From a virus: a DNA stretch of 64,000 nucleotides. A program made the position numbers and the translations under genes. The notes under the pieces were generated by a model that made no database searches, was not told the origin of the DNA, and worked only from the letters and a program-made list of their open reading frames with translations. The DNA is taken from IMG/VR virus record IMGVR_UViG_3300008113_011148, positions 1 through 64,000 of that record; one strand, 5' to 3'. This document shows positions 40,243 to 49,449 of the stretch, piece by piece (positions within the stretch are counted from its first letter, which is position 1; the number at the start of each line of letters is the position of its first letter).

Positions 40243-40638
40243 ATGGCTAACTTAAAACTTGTTGCTGATGCAATTTTTACAAAAAAAGTTAGTTGGGAGG
40301 AAGTTTCAGATGAAGAAAAAGAAACATGTTTTTTTATATTCAATAGATATTTTTCAAAAAAATATCCTGAAAAGTCTCAACTTTTAAATTTAAAAACAAT
40401 AGATAAGGTAACAGGTATGAACCTGTGGTATCATTTTTTTAAAGGAAAACCTTATCCAAATTGGCTTTGGATTAAAAATGAAACTAAAGAAAAGTCCGAA
40501 ATTTCGGAAAAAGATTATAAATTACTTCTTGAAAAATTGAAAATTAAAGATTTAGATTTAAATTATCTAATTGATAATCATCTTGAATTTGTAAAAGAAG
40601 AACTGAAATATTATAAAAGTTTACAAAAAGAACAATAA
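40243..40638 (+). CDS. Unknown protein next to flap nuclease
   Basis: A 131-residue protein (WEEVSDEEKETCFFIFNRYF, then GMNLWYHFFKGKPYPNWLWI). The last third is helical and charged. Similar small proteins with a Y-P-x-W-x-W turn sit near replication genes in other large phages, and a clamp-loader-related role has crossed my mind, but no motif supports it. It lies 16 nt after the nuclease gene and 9 nt before nusG. Confidence 0.55.
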   Translation: MANLKLVADAIFTKKVSWEEVSDEEKETCFFIFNRYFSKKYPEKSQLLNLKTIDKVTGMNLWYHFFKGKPYPNWLWIKNETKEKSEISEKDYKLLLEKLKIKDLDLNYLIDNHLEFVKEELKYYKSLQKEQ

Positions 40639-40647
40639 ATAAAAATT

Positions 40648-41193
40648 ATGAGTGTATTAGAAAGAACAACCACAATGAGATGGTACATCGTTAGAGCTCA
40701 ATCTAACAAAGAAAGAAATGTCGCTGAAAGAATTACTTCTCAATCTGAGAAAGGTGACCTTATAGGTAAAGTTGGAAGAGTTTTAGTTCCAACTGAAAAT
40801 ACTTTTTATATGAAAAATAATAAAAAAGTAAAAAGAGAAAAAGTACTTTACCCTGGTTATATTTTTGTGGAGACTAATGCAATTGGTGAATTGAAATACT
40901 GGTTAAAAGGTCTTAACGGCGCATCTGGATTTTTGACTAATAGAGCTGGTGAAATATTACCACTTAGTGACTCAGAAGTAAATAGAATGATAGGCCAACA
41001 AGAAGAACAAAAGGTTGAAGTTGAAACTCCATTTGTTGTCGGAGAAGAAGTGAAAATAATCGATGGTCCTTTCTCGAGTATGTTCGGTAAAATCGAATCA
41101 GTCACCGACCAAAAAGTTAAATTAAATGTTAGTATTTTCGGAAGAATTACTCCTCTTGAATTAAATGTATTACAAATCGATAAAAAATCTTAG
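40648..41193 (+). CDS. NusG-like transcription elongation factor
   Basis: A 181-residue protein with both NusG domains: NGN (about 10-115; MRWYIVRAQSNKERNVAERI, LYPGYIFVE, GFL) and C-terminal KOW (about 128-178; VVGEEVKIIDGPFSSMFGKI). The core residues for RNA polymerase clamp binding and the KOW loop look intact. A second ATG at 40678 would remove ten residues before the NGN strand. A phage copy could bind host RNA polymerase to favour elongation or antitermination on phage genes. Confidence 0.88.
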   Translation: MSVLERTTTMRWYIVRAQSNKERNVAERITSQSEKGDLIGKVGRVLVPTENTFYMKNNKKVKREKVLYPGYIFVETNAIGELKYWLKGLNGASGFLTNRAGEILPLSDSEVNRMIGQQEEQKVEVETPFVVGEEVKIIDGPFSSMFGKIESVTDQKVKLNVSIFGRITPLELNVLQIDKKS

Positions 41194-41195
41194 TC

Positions 41196-41750
41196 ATGAA
41201 AAAGTATAATATTACTCTTTCCGGTTACGGAGCTGAAGTCACAATTGGTAGATTAAATGAAGAACAATGTGAAATTCTTAAAAAAGCAAAATCAGAAGAA
41301 AAATCATTCAACGAAGTGGTTTGGGATGAAGAGCTTGGTTCGTCTTGGTATGAGTTAGATGATTTTTATCATAATTATAATGTAGGTGATACTTTCACTA
41401 TTACTATAGAAGATGAAGAAGGTAATGAGTTACATTCTTTTACAGAAGATATACTTTATTCAGATGTTGATTTTTTAGACTATCAAGATAAATTTACAGA
41501 TACTGATGAGTCACTTATAATGTGTGTTAGTGGTGAGAAAGGTGTATTCTTTGAAGCAACATTAGAATTAGAAGAAGAATTCGATCTTTCAAAGTTTAAG
41601 ATAATGGTCGATGAAGAAGTTGGAATTCCAGGTACTTACTTTGGTGATATGTTATCTAAAGTTTATTATGATGGTGAAGAACTTGATAATTGGGGAGGTT
41701 CAACCGATGGTAAATATTTTGATGTTTACACAAATCTTAAATTTGAGTAA
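41196..41750 (+). CDS. Unknown acidic protein
   Basis: A 184-residue acidic, beta-rich protein (YNITLSGYGAEVTIGRLNEE, then WYELDDFYHNYNVGDTFTIT). A predicted double beta-sandwich-like pattern of alternating strands, no catalytic motif. It begins 2 nt after the nusG stop. Function unknown. Confidence 0.55.
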   Translation: MKKYNITLSGYGAEVTIGRLNEEQCEILKKAKSEEKSFNEVVWDEELGSSWYELDDFYHNYNVGDTFTITIEDEEGNELHSFTEDILYSDVDFLDYQDKFTDTDESLIMCVSGEKGVFFEATLELEEEFDLSKFKIMVDEEVGIPGTYFGDMLSKVYYDGEELDNWGGSTDGKYFDVYTNLKFE

Positions 41751-41916
41751 TAAAAAATTGGTTGATAAATTACTACAAGCCTCTGCGTTGATAAATAATA
41801 AATCATCCAGAGGTTATGGTAATTACATAGTAGTAAACTCAACTATAGCATCAGTGTTATCTAAATTAAGACCAAAATCAATAAAAGACAAAATCAAAAG
41901 GTTATTCAATGAATAG
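41722..41916 (+). CDS. Unknown small basic protein
   Basis: A 64-residue protein from ATG 41722; a TTG at 41740 overlapping the upstream stop is another possible start, and the longer frame from 41611 lies inside the upstream gene and is unlikely. Sequence LVDKLLQASALINNKSSRGY then GNYIVVNSTIASVLSKLRPK ends in a basic helix. The GYGNYIVVN-x-x-[IV]-A phrase also occurs in phage structural proteins, but the match is short. It overlaps the dCMP deaminase gene by 8 nt. Confidence 0.5.
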   Translation: MFTQILNLSNKKLVDKLLQASALINNKSSRGYGNYIVVNSTIASVLSKLRPKSIKDKIKRLFNE

Positions 41917-42529
41917 ATATTTAGAAGGAGTCACAAAAGATATTGTAGAATCACAGGGTTATCTTTACGATGAGATGAGTCCTATGATTATAGATATGAA
42001 AGTAGTTGAAAAATCTGAAAAGGATTCTATGAGAATGATAATTAAAGAAAAGTCTGGTAAAGAAAAGAATATAGACGGATTGGATAATATCACAACATTT
42101 ATTGATGAACTTAAATTCAGATATAAACAACAAAGATATGATAAGACTTATCTAAAAATGGCTAAAGAATGGTCTAATCTCTCCTACTGCACAAGATTAA
42201 AAGTAGGAGCACTTATTGTAAAAGATGATATGATCATTTCTGATGGTTATAATGGCTCACCAACCGGATTTGATAATCAATGTGAGCTAAATCCTGATGA
42301 GACACATTGGTATGTACTTCATGGTGAAGCAAACGCTATATTGAAGTGTGCTCGTAGAGGTCAATCTTGTGATGGCGCGACTCTTTATTTAACCCATTCT
42401 CCTTGTAAAGAATGCTCAAAACTTATTCTTCAGGCTGGTATTAAAAGGCTTGTGTATTCCGATGAATACCGAGATAATAAAGGTGTGGATTTTTTAAAGC
42501 AAACCGGTGTTGAAGTTTTAAAATATTAG
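41909..42529 (+). CDS. dCMP deaminase
   Basis: A 206-residue deoxycytidylate deaminase. The zinc-binding and catalytic motif is HGEANAI (His ligand, Glu proton shuttle) and the second zinc motif is PCKEC; YNGSPTGF is the substrate loop. The family core starts near residue 75; about 75 extra N-terminal residues have no recognised fold. It makes dUMP for thymidylate synthesis and, in T4, is allosterically controlled by dCTP/dTTP. It fits the nucleotide-metabolism role of this operon. Confidence 0.9.
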   Translation: MNRYLEGVTKDIVESQGYLYDEMSPMIIDMKVVEKSEKDSMRMIIKEKSGKEKNIDGLDNITTFIDELKFRYKQQRYDKTYLKMAKEWSNLSYCTRLKVGALIVKDDMIISDGYNGSPTGFDNQCELNPDETHWYVLHGEANAILKCARRGQSCDGATLYLTHSPCKECSKLILQAGIKRLVYSDEYRDNKGVDFLKQTGVEVLKY

Positions 42530-42532
42530 GTT

Positions 42533-43240
42533 ATGAATGAATTTTTAAACTCGATTAAAATAGAAGAAATTTATTCTTTTAAGTTGATCTCTCTTAAAGA
42601 GATATGTGACTTTTTAGAAATTTGGAACGATTTATCAGATGATGAAAAAAATTTATATGAAGAAATAGATAACATACCGTCTATAATCAAAAATTCTACA
42701 ATTGATAGAACTGCCGAAGATGAATTTTGGGAAAAATTCGAAGACTATTATGTTTATGGTGAGATAAAAAAAGAAGGTGTTCAAAATCTATCTGAGTGTT
42801 TAAAAGAATTCAGTGGTAATTTTTACGATATAGGTTCTGGTAATGGTAAATTGTTATTACATCTATCTCTTATTTCTAATTTTGATAGCTATACCGGAAT
42901 AGAAATCTCTAAACCAAGACACTTATATGCCAAAGCAATTCAATCATCAATATCTATATCAAATGATACAATAACCAATGACTATTTAAATTTAGAACAA
43001 AAAGTTAAATTTATTTGTGACGATGTGATGAATTTTGACCTATCCAATGCAGATGTTGTTTTTTATAATGATGTTACATTTCCTGATAATTTTAGAAATG
43101 TTTTAAGTGAAAAAATGCCATCTGGATGTTACTATATCAGTGCTCATTTAAACGAGGAAGAATACTTAGAAACAATTTATTTATCAGTAACTTGGTTTGA
43201 TTATGAAAAAAATCCTTTTTACTTATATAAAAAAAAATAA
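42533..43240 (+). CDS. DOT1-like SAM-dependent methyltransferase
   Basis: A 235-residue class I methyltransferase. The AdoMet loop is FYDIGSGNGKLLLHLSL (about 95-112), followed by the acidic GIEISKPRH strand, a CDDVMNFDL motif and VVFYNDVTFPDN in place of the catalytic loop. The F-x-D-x-GSG-x-G ... GIE ... N-[DN]-x-x-F order is that of DOT1-type lysine methyltransferases and their bacterial relatives. The target may be a protein or a small molecule; no DNA-methylase motif (xPPY) is present. Confidence 0.7.
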   Translation: MNEFLNSIKIEEIYSFKLISLKEICDFLEIWNDLSDDEKNLYEEIDNIPSIIKNSTIDRTAEDEFWEKFEDYYVYGEIKKEGVQNLSECLKEFSGNFYDIGSGNGKLLLHLSLISNFDSYTGIEISKPRHLYAKAIQSSISISNDTITNDYLNLEQKVKFICDDVMNFDLSNADVVFYNDVTFPDNFRNVLSEKMPSGCYYISAHLNEEEYLETIYLSVTWFDYEKNPFYLYKKK

Positions 43241-43243
43241 TAC

Positions 43244-43705
43244 ATGGAACTAATAACAACAAAAATTTGTATGGCACTCGATATTGGAGTGCATGGTAAT
43301 CTATTCGGAGGAAATATGATGTGTTTTATTGATGAGGCAGCGGCGGCTTATGCGTGTCAAATATGTGATACACCAAGAATGGTTACTAAAAAAATGGAAG
43401 AAGTCGTTTTTGATAATCCAGTTAAAGTTGGAAACATAATCAAAATATATGGAGAAGTTGAGAAAATCGGAAATACATCAATAACTCTTAAAATGGAAGC
43501 CAGAAAACATAGCGTTTATACCGGTGATGAAAAAATTGTTTGTTCAACTAAAGTAGTTTTCGTTAGAATCGATGATGAAGGACAACCAGTTCCTATTTCT
43601 GAAAGAGTTAAAGTAAGATATGATGAGCGAGTAAAACTTTATGGAAGAGGTTTACTAACTCCTGAGGAATTAGCAGTTATTAAGAAAAAGAAAAAAGAGA
43701 GTTAG
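43244..43705 (+). CDS. Acyl-CoA thioesterase (hotdog, YciA-like)
   Basis: A 153-residue hotdog-fold thioesterase of the YciA/ACOT type. Motifs: GNLFGGNMMCFIDEAAAAYA (catalytic-region Asn/Gly and Asp), VTKKMEEVVFDNPVKVG and GNTSITLKMEA. It would hydrolyse acyl-CoA, affecting fatty-acid pools or CoA supply. Rare on phages. It is the last gene of the plus-strand operon and overlaps a perfect bidirectional terminator. Confidence 0.85.
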   Translation: MELITTKICMALDIGVHGNLFGGNMMCFIDEAAAAYACQICDTPRMVTKKMEEVVFDNPVKVGNIIKIYGEVEKIGNTSITLKMEARKHSVYTGDEKIVCSTKVVFVRIDDEGQPVPISERVKVRYDERVKLYGRGLLTPEELAVIKKKKKES

Positions 43706-43724
43706 TTAACTAACTCTCTTTTTT
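43691..43724. terminator. Bidirectional terminator, perfect 34-nt palindrome
   Basis: A6-GAGAGTTAGTT and its exact reverse complement with T6: strong stem flanked by A and T runs. It ends the long plus-strand operon and the converging UV endonuclease operon. Confidence 0.9.
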
Positions 43725-44655
43725 ATTTAAGTAGTTGTTTTAACTTAAATTGTGATCTATATCTTAATAGAGCCAAGTCCTTCATTTTACATTCCAATTC
43801 CGTATCAAAGTCGAGACCGAATGTTTTAATTTCTTCATAAATATAATCCGCATGTGCTGTTTGTCTACCAGTAAAATCCTCAATAGTTTTTGGAGAACTC
43901 ATATGTGTAAGTGGTCTTATATCACCCCAAGTCGAGCAAGCTAATCTAAGAGCTTCCTCCATAGTTTGGTCTTGAGGACCATAGTTGAAGTGGTGTTGGT
44001 CAAAAACAATTGGAATTCCGATTTCTTTATGAATCCAATCATACAACATCTTTACTGAAAACTGATTTGGTGAATCATCATTTTCAATTGTAAGTCTTTT
44101 TTTACAGGAATCTGATAGCAATTGAAAACTTTCACAGAATTTCTTAGCTGCATCAAAAGTTGTAGGCTTTGTAGTTCCAACGTGAATATTTATTGGATAA
44201 TAGTTAGACTGGTCCAAACCCATCAAATCCATAAGATAAGCATGTTGGTCTAATTCAGAAATTGCTTTATAAATAACATCCTGTCTTTCGGATGCTAAAA
44301 TATTGAATGGACCGGGGTGATACGAAAGTCTCATACCATTTTCTTTTGCTTTATCACCTATTCTTTTCAGTAAGTTTTTGATTGTATGGAAATCAGGCAA
44401 GTCGTCAAAGATGTATTCTGACATCCAGGGAAAAGAGTCACTAGACATACGATATACATAAATATCGTTTTCTAAGTTCCAATCTAAGACTTTAATAGTA
44501 TCAATTAAATTAAGTATGATTAGTTCAGAGACATATGAAAGACCTTTTGCATCAAAGGTTTTTCTGACCATACTTCTATTGACTAAGATTTGTTCTTTCT
44601 TTTTTTTACCTTCGTTGCATCCGAGTGAAATGCAGCAGTATCCTAAATTTTTCAT
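43723..44655 (-). CDS. UV damage endonuclease (UVDE)
   Basis: A 310-residue UVDE TIM-barrel nuclease. It begins with LGYCCISLG, has YRMSSDSFPW, LSYHPGPF, INIHVGT, the metal-binding TIENDD and FDQHH, and the late HMSS. Family length and metal ligands match. It nicks 5' to UV photoproducts to start repair. It follows the SpoVR gene by 20 nt but also has its own TATATTTG promoter box 5 nt before the ATG, so it may be expressed alone early. Confidence 0.9.
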   Translation of the reverse strand: MKNLGYCCISLGCNEGKKKKEQILVNRSMVRKTFDAKGLSYVSELIILNLIDTIKVLDWNLENDIYVYRMSSDSFPWMSEYIFDDLPDFHTIKNLLKRIGDKAKENGMRLSYHPGPFNILASERQDVIYKAISELDQHAYLMDLMGLDQSNYYPINIHVGTTKPTTFDAAKKFCESFQLLSDSCKKRLTIENDDSPNQFSVKMLYDWIHKEIGIPIVFDQHHFNYGPQDQTMEEALRLACSTWGDIRPLTHMSSPKTIEDFTGRQTAHADYIYEEIKTFGLDFDTELECKMKDLALLRYRSQFKLKQLLK

Positions 44656-44660
44656 ATTTA

Positions 44661-44668
44661 CAAATATA
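44661..44668 (-). promoter_or_regulatory. Bacteroidota-type -7 box TATATTTG
   Basis: TAnnTTTG match, 5 nt before the ATG of the UV endonuclease gene, between it and SpoVR. Confidence 0.55.
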
Positions 44669-44675
44669 TGAAAAA

Positions 44676-46172
44676 TTATTCTAAGGAAGAAATAACTGTC
44701 AATTTTTCTTGACCTCTTTGAACCATTTTAACGGGAAATCCCCAAAGATATTTAATATGTGGAAGAACTTTATCAACCTCATTTATATCTAATTCTCGTC
44801 CGTTTAATGGTGTGTATTCTAAAGTAAGACTACGGTTACCATAAACATCAACATTATAAACTTGTATATCTGGAATATATCTACTTCTGTTATAAAATTC
44901 AGAAAGTGATTGTCTCACCTTTTTATAACCTTTTTCATTATGAATTGAACTAACTTTATAAAAATTAGAATCTTGTTCATCAGAAATCTCAAATAATCTC
45001 ATATCACGCATCACTTTTGGTGAAAGATATTGAAGAACAAATGTCTCATCTTTAAAATTTTCAACAATCCATCTAAAGTTTTCAGCCCAATTTCCTTTAC
45101 CAGCAATTTCTGGAAACCATTGTAAATCCTCTGGTGTTGGATCCAATGACATTCTTTTTAAGTCAGAAAATATATTAAATCCTAAAGTATATGGATTAAG
45201 ACCTGAATAAAACTTAGAATCGAATCCTGGTTGAAATATAACATTTGAGTGATGATGCATAAATTCTAACATAAAACCATCATCTAGATATCCTTCTTCA
45301 AACATCTTATTTACAATCTCGTAGTGACAAAATGTGGCACAGCCTTCATTGATGACCTTAGTTTGTCCTTGTGGATAAAAATATTGAGATATTTTTCTAA
45401 CAATTCTAACAATTTCTCTTTGCCATCCTTTTAACTTTGGTGAATTCTTTTCAATAAAGTAAAGAATATTTTCTTCTGGTTGAGCCGGGAATCTTTCTTT
45501 CCTTTTTCTTTTTTGTTCTTCTTTTGGAAGAGTTCTCCAAATATCATCTAATAAGATTCTATCGTCTTCTATTTTCTTTATCAATCTTTCGTGTTCTTCT
45601 TTTGGTGTCAATTTAGCTGGTTTTTTATACTTATCAACTCCATAGTTCATTAGGGCATGACAAGAATCTAAAACCATCTCTACTTCTTCATATCCATACT
45701 TCTCTTCACATTTAGCAATAAAGTTTTTAGCAAATAACATATAATCAATAATTGAATCTGCTTGTGTCCACTGCTTGAAAAGATAGTTGTTTTTAAAGAA
45801 GTGGTTATGGCCCTGAACATGCGCATAAACTAATAACATAAGACAAGTGTCATTGTCCTCTAAGTTATAAGAGATACACGGATTTGAGTTAATTACCATT
45901 TCGTAAGATAACCCCATTCTTCCTTTTTTATAATTATTTGAATTTACCACATAATCTTTTCCGAATTTCCAATGGTTATAGGAAAGAGGAAGACCTATAA
46001 GTGAATAAGCATCTAAAAGTTGTTCGGAAGACACAATCTCAAATTGGTTTGGATAAACATCAAGTCCAAGTAAGTCTATAGACATTTTATCAATTATTTC
46101 AGAAAAAACTTGAATAGTTTCTTCATTCCAATCTGATTTTGAGAATAAGTTTTTAATATCTTTTTTCTTCAT
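44676..46172 (-). CDS. SpoVR family protein
   Basis: A 498-residue SpoVR/YcgB family protein of normal length. Recognisable segments: LPLSYNHWKFGK, GLSYEMVINSNPCISYNLED, the long His-rich middle (HVQGHNHFF, EGCATFCHYEIVNKM, FMHHHSNV) and GLNPYTLGFNIFSDLKRM. Biochemical function is not known; in bacteria it is needed for spore cortex (Bacillus) or is induced with PrkA in stationary phase. Here it abuts the DUF444 gene with no gap, in the same order as in host genomes. Confidence 0.9.
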   Translation of the reverse strand: MKKKDIKNLFSKSDWNEETIQVFSEIIDKMSIDLLGLDVYPNQFEIVSSEQLLDAYSLIGLPLSYNHWKFGKDYVVNSNNYKKGRMGLSYEMVINSNPCISYNLEDNDTCLMLLVYAHVQGHNHFFKNNYLFKQWTQADSIIDYMLFAKNFIAKCEEKYGYEEVEMVLDSCHALMNYGVDKYKKPAKLTPKEEHERLIKKIEDDRILLDDIWRTLPKEEQKRKRKERFPAQPEENILYFIEKNSPKLKGWQREIVRIVRKISQYFYPQGQTKVINEGCATFCHYEIVNKMFEEGYLDDGFMLEFMHHHSNVIFQPGFDSKFYSGLNPYTLGFNIFSDLKRMSLDPTPEDLQWFPEIAGKGNWAENFRWIVENFKDETFVLQYLSPKVMRDMRLFEISDEQDSNFYKVSSIHNEKGYKKVRQSLSEFYNRSRYIPDIQVYNVDVYGNRSLTLEYTPLNGRELDINEVDKVLPHIKYLWGFPVKMVQRGQEKLTVISSLE

Positions 46173-47438
46173 TTAGGCCGTTTTCTTTTTAAAGAAGTCT
46201 TGAAATACTGTCCATATTTCTGAAACTTCGTGAATTTTTCCAATCTCAAAATTCTTTCTTTTTTCAGAAAGTAATTTATAGTTACTCCAAAGATCACCAT
46301 CATTTTCTCTACAAACTTCAATATAAATCATGTATTGAATTTTATTAAGTATATCAGAATCTAATATTTTATAGCAGTCATCAGCATCTGAACGGTTCCA
46401 AACATCACCATCTGAGGCTTGAGCGGCATAAATATTCCAATTTTGAGAATATCTCTCTTTGATAATCTTATTCATCAATTCAAGTGCTGGAGTTACAACA
46501 GTGCCACCCGTTTCTCTCGAATTAAAGAATTCTTCTTCAGTAACTTCTTTTGCTTCTGTGTGGTGTCTAATAAAAACAATTTCAATTTTTTCATATTGTT
46601 TTGTTAAAAACATATAAAGTAACATAAAGAATCTTTTAGAAATATCTTTTTCTTTTTCACCCATTGAACCAGAAATATCCATAATACAGAACATCACAGC
46701 ACAAGTTGTAGGAACAGCAACCTTTTCAAAATTATTATATTGAAGGTCTACTTCTTCCATAAAAGAAACAGACAATTTCATTTTTTTAAGTTTGTCTAGT
46801 TCTAGCTCGAGTTCTAATCTCTTTTCATCAGTTAAATTAGAGTCTTTTAATAACTCTTCAACATCTTTGATTTTCTTATCAAAGAAGAAACCTAAAGCCA
46901 TTCTACGAGCCATTGAGTTCTTAAATGATTTAACAACATTTAATCTACTTGGATTTCCATAATTTGAAAAACCAGCACGTTTTTGTTTCCAGTCAACTAT
47001 TGTATTAAGATGTTTTTTAACCATATCTGGAAGTTCTAAATCAGCAAAAAAGTAATCTAAAAATTCATCTCTACTAATTGTAACTGAAAATTCATCTTCT
47101 CCTGTTTCTGGACTATTCGAACCTTGTCTTCCGTTTCCTTTACCAGATCCACCTTGTGGTTTTTTTATTTTATCACCAGGCACATATTCTTTATTTCCTG
47201 GATGAACATATTTTTTATCACCAGAATCTTTATCATACGTAAATTGTGGCTCAGATATTCCTTTTACCGGAACTTTTACTTTATCTTTTGAACTAGTGAT
47301 ATCTTTGATACCGGTTCCTTTAACAATGTCTGGTAAGGCCTTTTTTATTTGACCTTCAATCCTTTTGAGAAACCTCTGACGATTTTCAGAGGATTTCCCT
47401 TTTGGATTTTTTCTTCTATCTACGATGTTTATTGACAT
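46173..47438 (-). CDS. DUF444 / YeaH-type vWA protein
   Basis: A 421-residue DUF444 protein. A Lys/Gly-rich N-terminal linker is followed by VDWKQKRAGFSNYGNPSRLN and the vWA fold with MIDAS DISGSMGE and TVVTPAL. Family members work with the PrkA kinase and SpoVR in stress and nitrogen responses, possibly as a substrate adaptor. It is separated from prkA by 88 nt that include a small ACTATC/GATAGT hairpin. Confidence 0.88.
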   Translation of the reverse strand: MSINIVDRRKNPKGKSSENRQRFLKRIEGQIKKALPDIVKGTGIKDITSSKDKVKVPVKGISEPQFTYDKDSGDKKYVHPGNKEYVPGDKIKKPQGGSGKGNGRQGSNSPETGEDEFSVTISRDEFLDYFFADLELPDMVKKHLNTIVDWKQKRAGFSNYGNPSRLNVVKSFKNSMARRMALGFFFDKKIKDVEELLKDSNLTDEKRLELELELDKLKKMKLSVSFMEEVDLQYNNFEKVAVPTTCAVMFCIMDISGSMGEKEKDISKRFFMLLYMFLTKQYEKIEIVFIRHHTEAKEVTEEEFFNSRETGGTVVTPALELMNKIIKERYSQNWNIYAAQASDGDVWNRSDADDCYKILDSDILNKIQYMIYIEVCRENDGDLWSNYKLLSEKRKNFEIGKIHEVSEIWTVFQDFFKKKTA

Positions 47439-47526
47439 TGAATATTCTTTCTATTTTAAGCTTTCGCATAACTATCTTTTTAATACGATAGTATTCTTTT
47501 GTAAATAAGTCCTTTACGGGTCTCAT

Positions 47527-49449
47527 TTACGAAGATTTCCTAACTCTGAGGTACCAGTCTGTTAACAATTTGATTTGTTTATTGGTATATCCTCTTTCTT
47601 TCATTCTATTAACAAATTCAGAGTGTTTCTTTTCTTCATCTTTAGAAGTTTTACCAGTAAATGAAATCACTGGAATAAGGTCTTCAGTTTTAGAGAATAT
47701 TCTTTTTTCAATCACATTCTTAATTTTCTCATAAGAATCCCAAGAAGGCGATTTACTATTTTTTGCCTTATGTCTTAGATAGAATTGAACAACATCATTT
47801 CTAAAATCTTTTGGATTAGCAATACCAGCTGGTTTTTCAATTTTTTCTAATTCTTCATTAAGTGCACCTCTATCAAATTGTTGACCAGTTTCAGGATCTC
47901 TATAATCATTATCTTGACACCAGTGATCAGCATAAGTGATGTATCTCTCAAATAAATTTTGTCCGTATTCTTGATAAGAATCAACATAAGCTTTTTGAAT
48001 TTCATCACCAATAAATTCGGCATATTTAGAAGTCATAGTGGACTTTAGAAGATTAAGATAATATTCTTCAGTGTCTTTATTCATCTGAGCCTTAACAATC
48101 TCTTGCTCCAAAACATAGAAAAGATGAACCGGATTAGCGGCAACCTCTTCTGAGTCATGATTAAATACTTTTGAAAGTACCTTAAAAGCAAAACGAGTAG
48201 AAATTCCATTCATTCCTTCGGTAATTCCGGCATCATCTTTATATTCTTGTAAGGATTTTGCTTTTGGGTCAGATTCTTTTAGGTTTTCACCATTATAAAC
48301 TCTCATTTTTGAATACATAAGTGAGTTTTCTGGTCTTTTCATTCTTGTCATTACACAAAATTGAGCTAACATTTCTAATGTCTTAGGCGCACAAGGTGCT
48401 TCAGATAGAGAAGAATGTTTAAGTAATTTTTTGTAGATTTCAACCTCTTCATCAATACGAAGACAATAAGGAACTCTTACGATATAAACTCTATCTAAAA
48501 AAGCTTCGTTCTTTTTATCATTTGAGAAAGTTTCCCATTCGGACTCATTTGAGTGAGCTAAAAGAATTCCTTGAAAAGGAATTGCTGGAAGATTTTCAGT
48601 TCCATTGAAATTACCTTCTTGTGTTGCGGTAAGTAGTGGATGTAAAAGTTTAATTGGTGCTTTAAACATCTCAACAAACTCCATAAGTCCTTGATTGGAT
48701 TTACAAAGTGAACCTGAGTAAGAATAAGCATCAGCATCATTTTGAGGAAACTCAGCCAATTTTCTAATATCAACTTTTCCAACAAGTGCTGAAATATCTT
48801 GATTGTTTTCGTCTCCTGGTTCTACTTTAGAGATACCAATTTGTGAAGAGATAGAACATTTTAATTTTCTAACTTTAAATTTTGAAATATCACCTTCAAA
48901 CTCAGCTAATCTTTTAGTAGCCCACGGTGAAGGACAAGAAGGAACATATCTTCTGTGAATACCATATTCTTCTTCTAATTCTGTTCTGTAGTTAGAAAAA
49001 AGACCAAGTGGATTTTCCCAAACAGGTGAAACCTCACCATCAGCCACAAGGACATAAATATGACTTTTTTCCATTAATTGTTTTAATCTCTCAGCCAAAG
49101 AAGATTTACCACCACCAACTGGTCCGAGTAAGTAAAGAATTTGTTTCTTTTCTTCAAGTCCTTGTGCGGCATGTTTGAAAAAAGAAACAATTTGTTCGAT
49201 TGTGTCTTCCATTCCATAAAATTCAGAAAATGCTGGATATCTTTTAATAACTCTATTAGAGTAGATACGACTTAGTCGCTCATCGAGTTTTGTGTCAATT
49301 ATTTCCGGATCACCTATAGCTTTAAGCATTCTTTCGGCTGGTGATGAATAAGTAGACTTATCATTCTTACAAATCTCTAAAAACTCTTTGATAGTTAAAT
49401 CTTTTTCAGTTTGAATAAACTCTTTTTTAATCGTGTTTAATAGGCTCAT
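47527..49449 (-). CDS. PrkA-type serine protein kinase (AAA)
   Basis: A 640-residue PrkA/YeaG homologue. The AAA domain has Walker A GPVGGGKSS (109-117) and the following LAERLK helix, then ILLAHSNESEW in the Walker B/sensor region; the C-terminal PrkA domain (from about 400) is complete. E. coli YeaG is of the same length. Reported activities are serine kinase and, in Bacillus, AAA protease. It is the first gene of the PrkA-DUF444-SpoVR operon. A complete set on a phage suggests that it replaces or overrides the host stress-adaptation module. Confidence 0.9.
   Translation of the reverse strand: MSLLNTIKKEFIQTEKDLTIKEFLEICKNDKSTYSSPAERMLKAIGDPEIIDTKLDERLSRIYSNRVIKRYPAFSEFYGMEDTIEQIVSFFKHAAQGLEEKKQILYLLGPVGGGKSSLAERLKQLMEKSHIYVLVADGEVSPVWENPLGLFSNYRTELEEEYGIHRRYVPSCPSPWATKRLAEFEGDISKFKVRKLKCSISSQIGISKVEPGDENNQDISALVGKVDIRKLAEFPQNDADAYSYSGSLCKSNQGLMEFVEMFKAPIKLLHPLLTATQEGNFNGTENLPAIPFQGILLAHSNESEWETFSNDKKNEAFLDRVYIVRVPYCLRIDEEVEIYKKLLKHSSLSEAPCAPKTLEMLAQFCVMTRMKRPENSLMYSKMRVYNGENLKESDPKAKSLQEYKDDAGITEGMNGISTRFAFKVLSKVFNHDSEEVAANPVHLFYVLEQEIVKAQMNKDTEEYYLNLLKSTMTSKYAEFIGDEIQKAYVDSYQEYGQNLFERYITYADHWCQDNDYRDPETGQQFDRGALNEELEKIEKPAGIANPKDFRNDVVQFYLRHKAKNSKSPSWDSYEKIKNVIEKRIFSKTEDLIPVISFTGKTSKDEEKKHSEFVNRMKERGYTNKQIKLLTDWYLRVRKSS

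Noticed and set aside
40243-40638. Assignment as clamp-loader small subunit (gp62-like)
   Set aside because: The position near replication genes is suggestive but I see no supporting motif, so the gene is left as unknown.
41611-41721. Upstream extension of the small gene at 41722
   Set aside because: It lies wholly inside the preceding gene in another frame; the conserved-looking part begins after 41722.
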